Of a stretch of DNA of 8,001 bases, positions 6,226 through 8,001 are shown piece by piece. Numbering within the stretch: the stretch's first letter is position 1; each line of letters starts with the position of its first letter. The notes under the pieces are model-generated. The model saw nothing but the letters and a program-made list of their open reading frames with translations. It was not told the DNA's origin and did not search any database. The translations under genes were made by a program, and so were the position numbers. The DNA comes from UMGS621 sp964468815 (GTDB lineage Bacteria; Bacillota; Clostridia; Christensenellales; Borkfalkiaceae): NCBI GenBank assembly GCA_964468815.1, contig CAYXWN010000053.1, positions 1 through 8,001 on the forward strand. The letters run 5' to 3'.

Positions 6226-7914
6226 ATGAAAATTAAGGATATACCGTACGAGCGCGTGACGCTTGAAGCAACCAAAGAAAAACTCGCCGTGGCGACCGCG
6301 GCTGCGAAAAACGCAAAGAGCGGCAAAGAACTCGCGGAGATTCGCGAGAAGTTGGCAAAGCCTGCGTGCGTTGATTTTTTTACGGCGTCCTCCCTTTGTA
6401 ACGCCCGTTACACGCAGGATACGCGCGACGCGTTTTACAAGGCGGAAATGGATTATTACGACGAAGTAGGCGCGTTGATGCAGGACGCTTATTTGGAATT
6501 TACGAATGCGTTGTTGGATTCTCCCTATCGGGAAGAAGCGGAGCAATTTATCAATCCGCTCGTATTCCGCAATTACGAACTTGCGCGCAAAGCGCACAGC
6601 CCGTCGATTATCGCGGACGAGCAAGAAGAAAGCAAACTCGCAACCGAATATTCTGCGTTGATGAGTCAAATGCTCTTTGATTGGGAGGGGAAAGAAGTTC
6701 CGTTGGCGGTGATTCGCGGCAAATTGCAAGCGGACGATCGCGCCGTTCGGAGAGCGGCGGCGGAATCGCTCGGAAAGGGCTTGCAAGCGCACGCGGAGCA
6801 GTTAGACGGGCTTTACGATAAACTCGTAAAAGTACGCGACCGTCAAGCGAAAAAGTTGGGACTTTCGAGTTATACCGAACTCGGATATTATCGTATGGGG
6901 CGGATCGACTACGACCGCGCGATGGTGGAAGCGTTCCGCGCGAACGTGCTGCGGGATATCGTCCCCGCGGCGAAGCAAATAAAAGAGGCGGTTGCCGAAC
7001 GGCTTGGGTGGGATCGCGTCATGCTGTACGACGACACGATTTATTTCGGCGGCGGTCAGCCCGAACCGAAACTGTCCGCAGAGGGCATTTTGGAAGCCGG
7101 TAGAGAAATGTATCACAAAATGAGCGCGGCGACGGGCGAATTTATGGATCGTATGCTAGATGCGGAAGCATTCGACGTGTTATCGCGCGAGGGCAAGTGG
7201 GGCGGCGGCTACTGTACGGAATTTACCAAATACGAGCAGATCTTTATTTTGGCGAATTTCAACGGTTCGAGCGGCGACGTAGACGTCGTAACGCATGAGT
7301 TCGGTCACGGCTTTGCGATGGATATGCAGTTTACGTACGGCGATTGGGAATTGCAAGTGGGCGGAATGGAGACGGCGGAATGTCATTCCATGAGTATGGA
7401 GTTTTTCTGTTGGAAGTATATGGATCTCTTTTTCGACGATGCAAAGAAATATCAATTAAAACATTTGTTGGATTCCTTTACGTTCATTCCGTACGGTTCG
7501 ATCGTGGACGAATTTCAGCATATCGTATACGATCACCCCGAATTGACGCCGACGGAGCGCAAGCAGGAGTGGAATCGGTTGGAAGAAAAATATCGCCCCT
7601 ACCTTTCGACGGAGGGAATCCCCTATCTCGAAGAAGGAACGCGTTGGCAGTATCAAATGCATATTTACGAATCGCCTTTCTATTATATTGATTACTGCTT
7701 GGCACAAACGGTTGCGCTCGGATTTTTGCTCGCTTCGCAAAAAGATTACGACGCGGCGTTTGAAAAGTATTGCGCGTTCTGCAAAAAGGGCGGAACGGAA
7801 CGCTTCTCCGCGTTGGTACGGGAAGCAGGCGTACCCTCTCCCTTTGAAAACGGTGCGTTAAAGACCATTGCCGACGGAGTGACGGAACTGTACCGTTCGT
7901 TGTCCGAAAAATAA
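6226..7914 (+). CDS. M3-family oligoendopeptidase (PepF-like zinc metallopeptidase), 562 aa
   Basis: Cytosolic zinc peptidases of family M3 cut short peptides and probably help recycle them. The zinc site is THEFGHGF with ligands His357 and His361 and catalytic Glu358. The third ligand is Glu385 in TAECHS, 28 residues after the first His, the same spacing as in oligoendopeptidase F. A further conserved region, HIYESPFYYIDYCLAQ (479-494), supplies the His and Tyr residues that line the M3 active site. The N-terminal half is helical and charged, with no signal peptide or membrane segment. About 560 aa fits the compact M3 subgroup rather than the ~600 aa classical PepF, so no gene symbol is given. 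The start at 6226 is set by AAAGGAG. It follows mnmE by 10 nt and is likely in its transcript. No convincing intrinsic terminator follows within the window. Confidence 0.93.
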   Translation: MKIKDIPYERVTLEATKEKLAVATAAAKNAKSGKELAEIREKLAKPACVDFFTASSLCNARYTQDTRDAFYKAEMDYYDEVGALMQDAYLEFTNALLDSPYREEAEQFINPLVFRNYELARKAHSPSIIADEQEESKLATEYSALMSQMLFDWEGKEVPLAVIRGKLQADDRAVRRAAAESLGKGLQAHAEQLDGLYDKLVKVRDRQAKKLGLSSYTELGYYRMGRIDYDRAMVEAFRANVLRDIVPAAKQIKEAVAERLGWDRVMLYDDTIYFGGGQPEPKLSAEGILEAGREMYHKMSAATGEFMDRMLDAEAFDVLSREGKWGGGYCTEFTKYEQIFILANFNGSSGDVDVVTHEFGHGFAMDMQFTYGDWELQVGGMETAECHSMSMEFFCWKYMDLFFDDAKKYQLKHLLDSFTFIPYGSIVDEFQHIVYDHPELTPTERKQEWNRLEEKYRPYLSTEGIPYLEEGTRWQYQMHIYESPFYYIDYCLAQTVALGFLLASQKDYDAAFEKYCAFCKKGGTERFSALVREAGVPSPFENGALKTIADGVTELYRSLSEK

Positions 7915-7933
7915 AAAGGGCGTTCGGAATCGG

Positions 7934-7951
7934 GCAAGAAATTTCTCTTGC
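7934..7951. repeat. Inverted repeat overlapping a -35 box
   Basis: GCAAGA (7934-7939) and TCTTGC (7946-7951) form a 6-bp dyad with a 6-nt centre. The right arm covers the first four bases of the -35 element TTGCAT. No T-tract follows on the plus strand (it is followed by A residues), so it is not a standard terminator for the peptidase gene. It could be an operator for the downstream promoter. Confidence 0.45.
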
Positions 7952-7976
7952 ATTAAAAAAAAGAATGTGATATAAT
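7948..7976 (+). promoter_or_regulatory. Near-consensus sigma-A promoter for a transcript leaving the window
   Basis: -35 TTGCAT (7948-7953), 17-nt A-rich spacer, perfect -10 TATAAT (7971-7976) with TGA directly upstream (extended -10). Transcription is expected to begin near 7983. The transcribed gene or RNA lies beyond position 8001. Confidence 0.85.
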
Positions 7977-7987
7977 CAAGCGGAAAA

Positions 7988-8001
7988 AGAGGACGCCCTC
8001 T
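7988..8001 (+). other. Small hairpin at the start of the outgoing transcript
   Basis: AGAGG (7988-7992) pairs with CCTCT (7997-8001) around ACGC. It would lie within the first ~20 nt of RNA from the promoter at 7948-7976. The window ends at its last base, so the stem may continue and its role (leader structure or start of a small RNA) cannot be decided. Confidence 0.4.

Overview
The window reads as ordinary chromosomal housekeeping DNA from a Gram-positive (Bacillota) bacterium, most likely a Clostridia-type lineage. That placement is inference from several traits. The prolyl-tRNA synthetase is the short 'type 3' (archaeal/eukaryotic-like) form with a C-terminal Cys4 zinc site. Shine-Dalgarno sites are strong GGAGG-like, promoters are textbook sigma-A type, often with an extended -10 TGn, and intergenic spacers are AT-rich between genes of roughly 50% GC. 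I see no mobile element, CRISPR array, tRNA, rRNA or phage module.

Layout. (1) 1-146 is the last 47 codons of a plus-strand gene of unrecognised family. Spacer 147-327 holds a bidirectional-looking terminator (177-215) between this gene and the convergent transketolase gene. (2) tkt lies on the minus strand (2298 down to 328), with its own RBS and promoter. (3) A compact divergent promoter region (about 2312-2453) separates tkt from proS. It contains two well-formed promoters with a short inverted repeat between their -35 boxes. (4) proS (2454-3884) is followed by a probable extended -10 promoter and a gene for an uncharacterised multi-pass membrane protein (3959-4777). That gene ends in a 3 x 10-bp tandem repeat and a perfect 9-bp GNRA-loop terminator (4808-4834). 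(5) mnmE (4872-6215) starts directly after this terminator, from a promoter so close that the transcript is predicted to begin at or next to the ATG (leaderless). An M3-family oligoendopeptidase gene (6226-7914) follows 10 nt later and is probably co-transcribed. (6) 7915-8001 holds a dyad overlapping a near-consensus promoter and the first ~20 nt of a new transcript beginning with a small hairpin. Its gene lies outside the window.

The genes do not form one pathway: central carbon metabolism (Tkt), tRNA charging (ProS), tRNA wobble-uridine modification (MnmE) and peptide turnover (M3 peptidase). I found no convincing undescribed system. The most useful leads are the predicted leaderless mnmE mRNA, the unknown membrane protein, the shared dyad in the tkt/proS promoter region, and the unidentified transcript starting near 7983.
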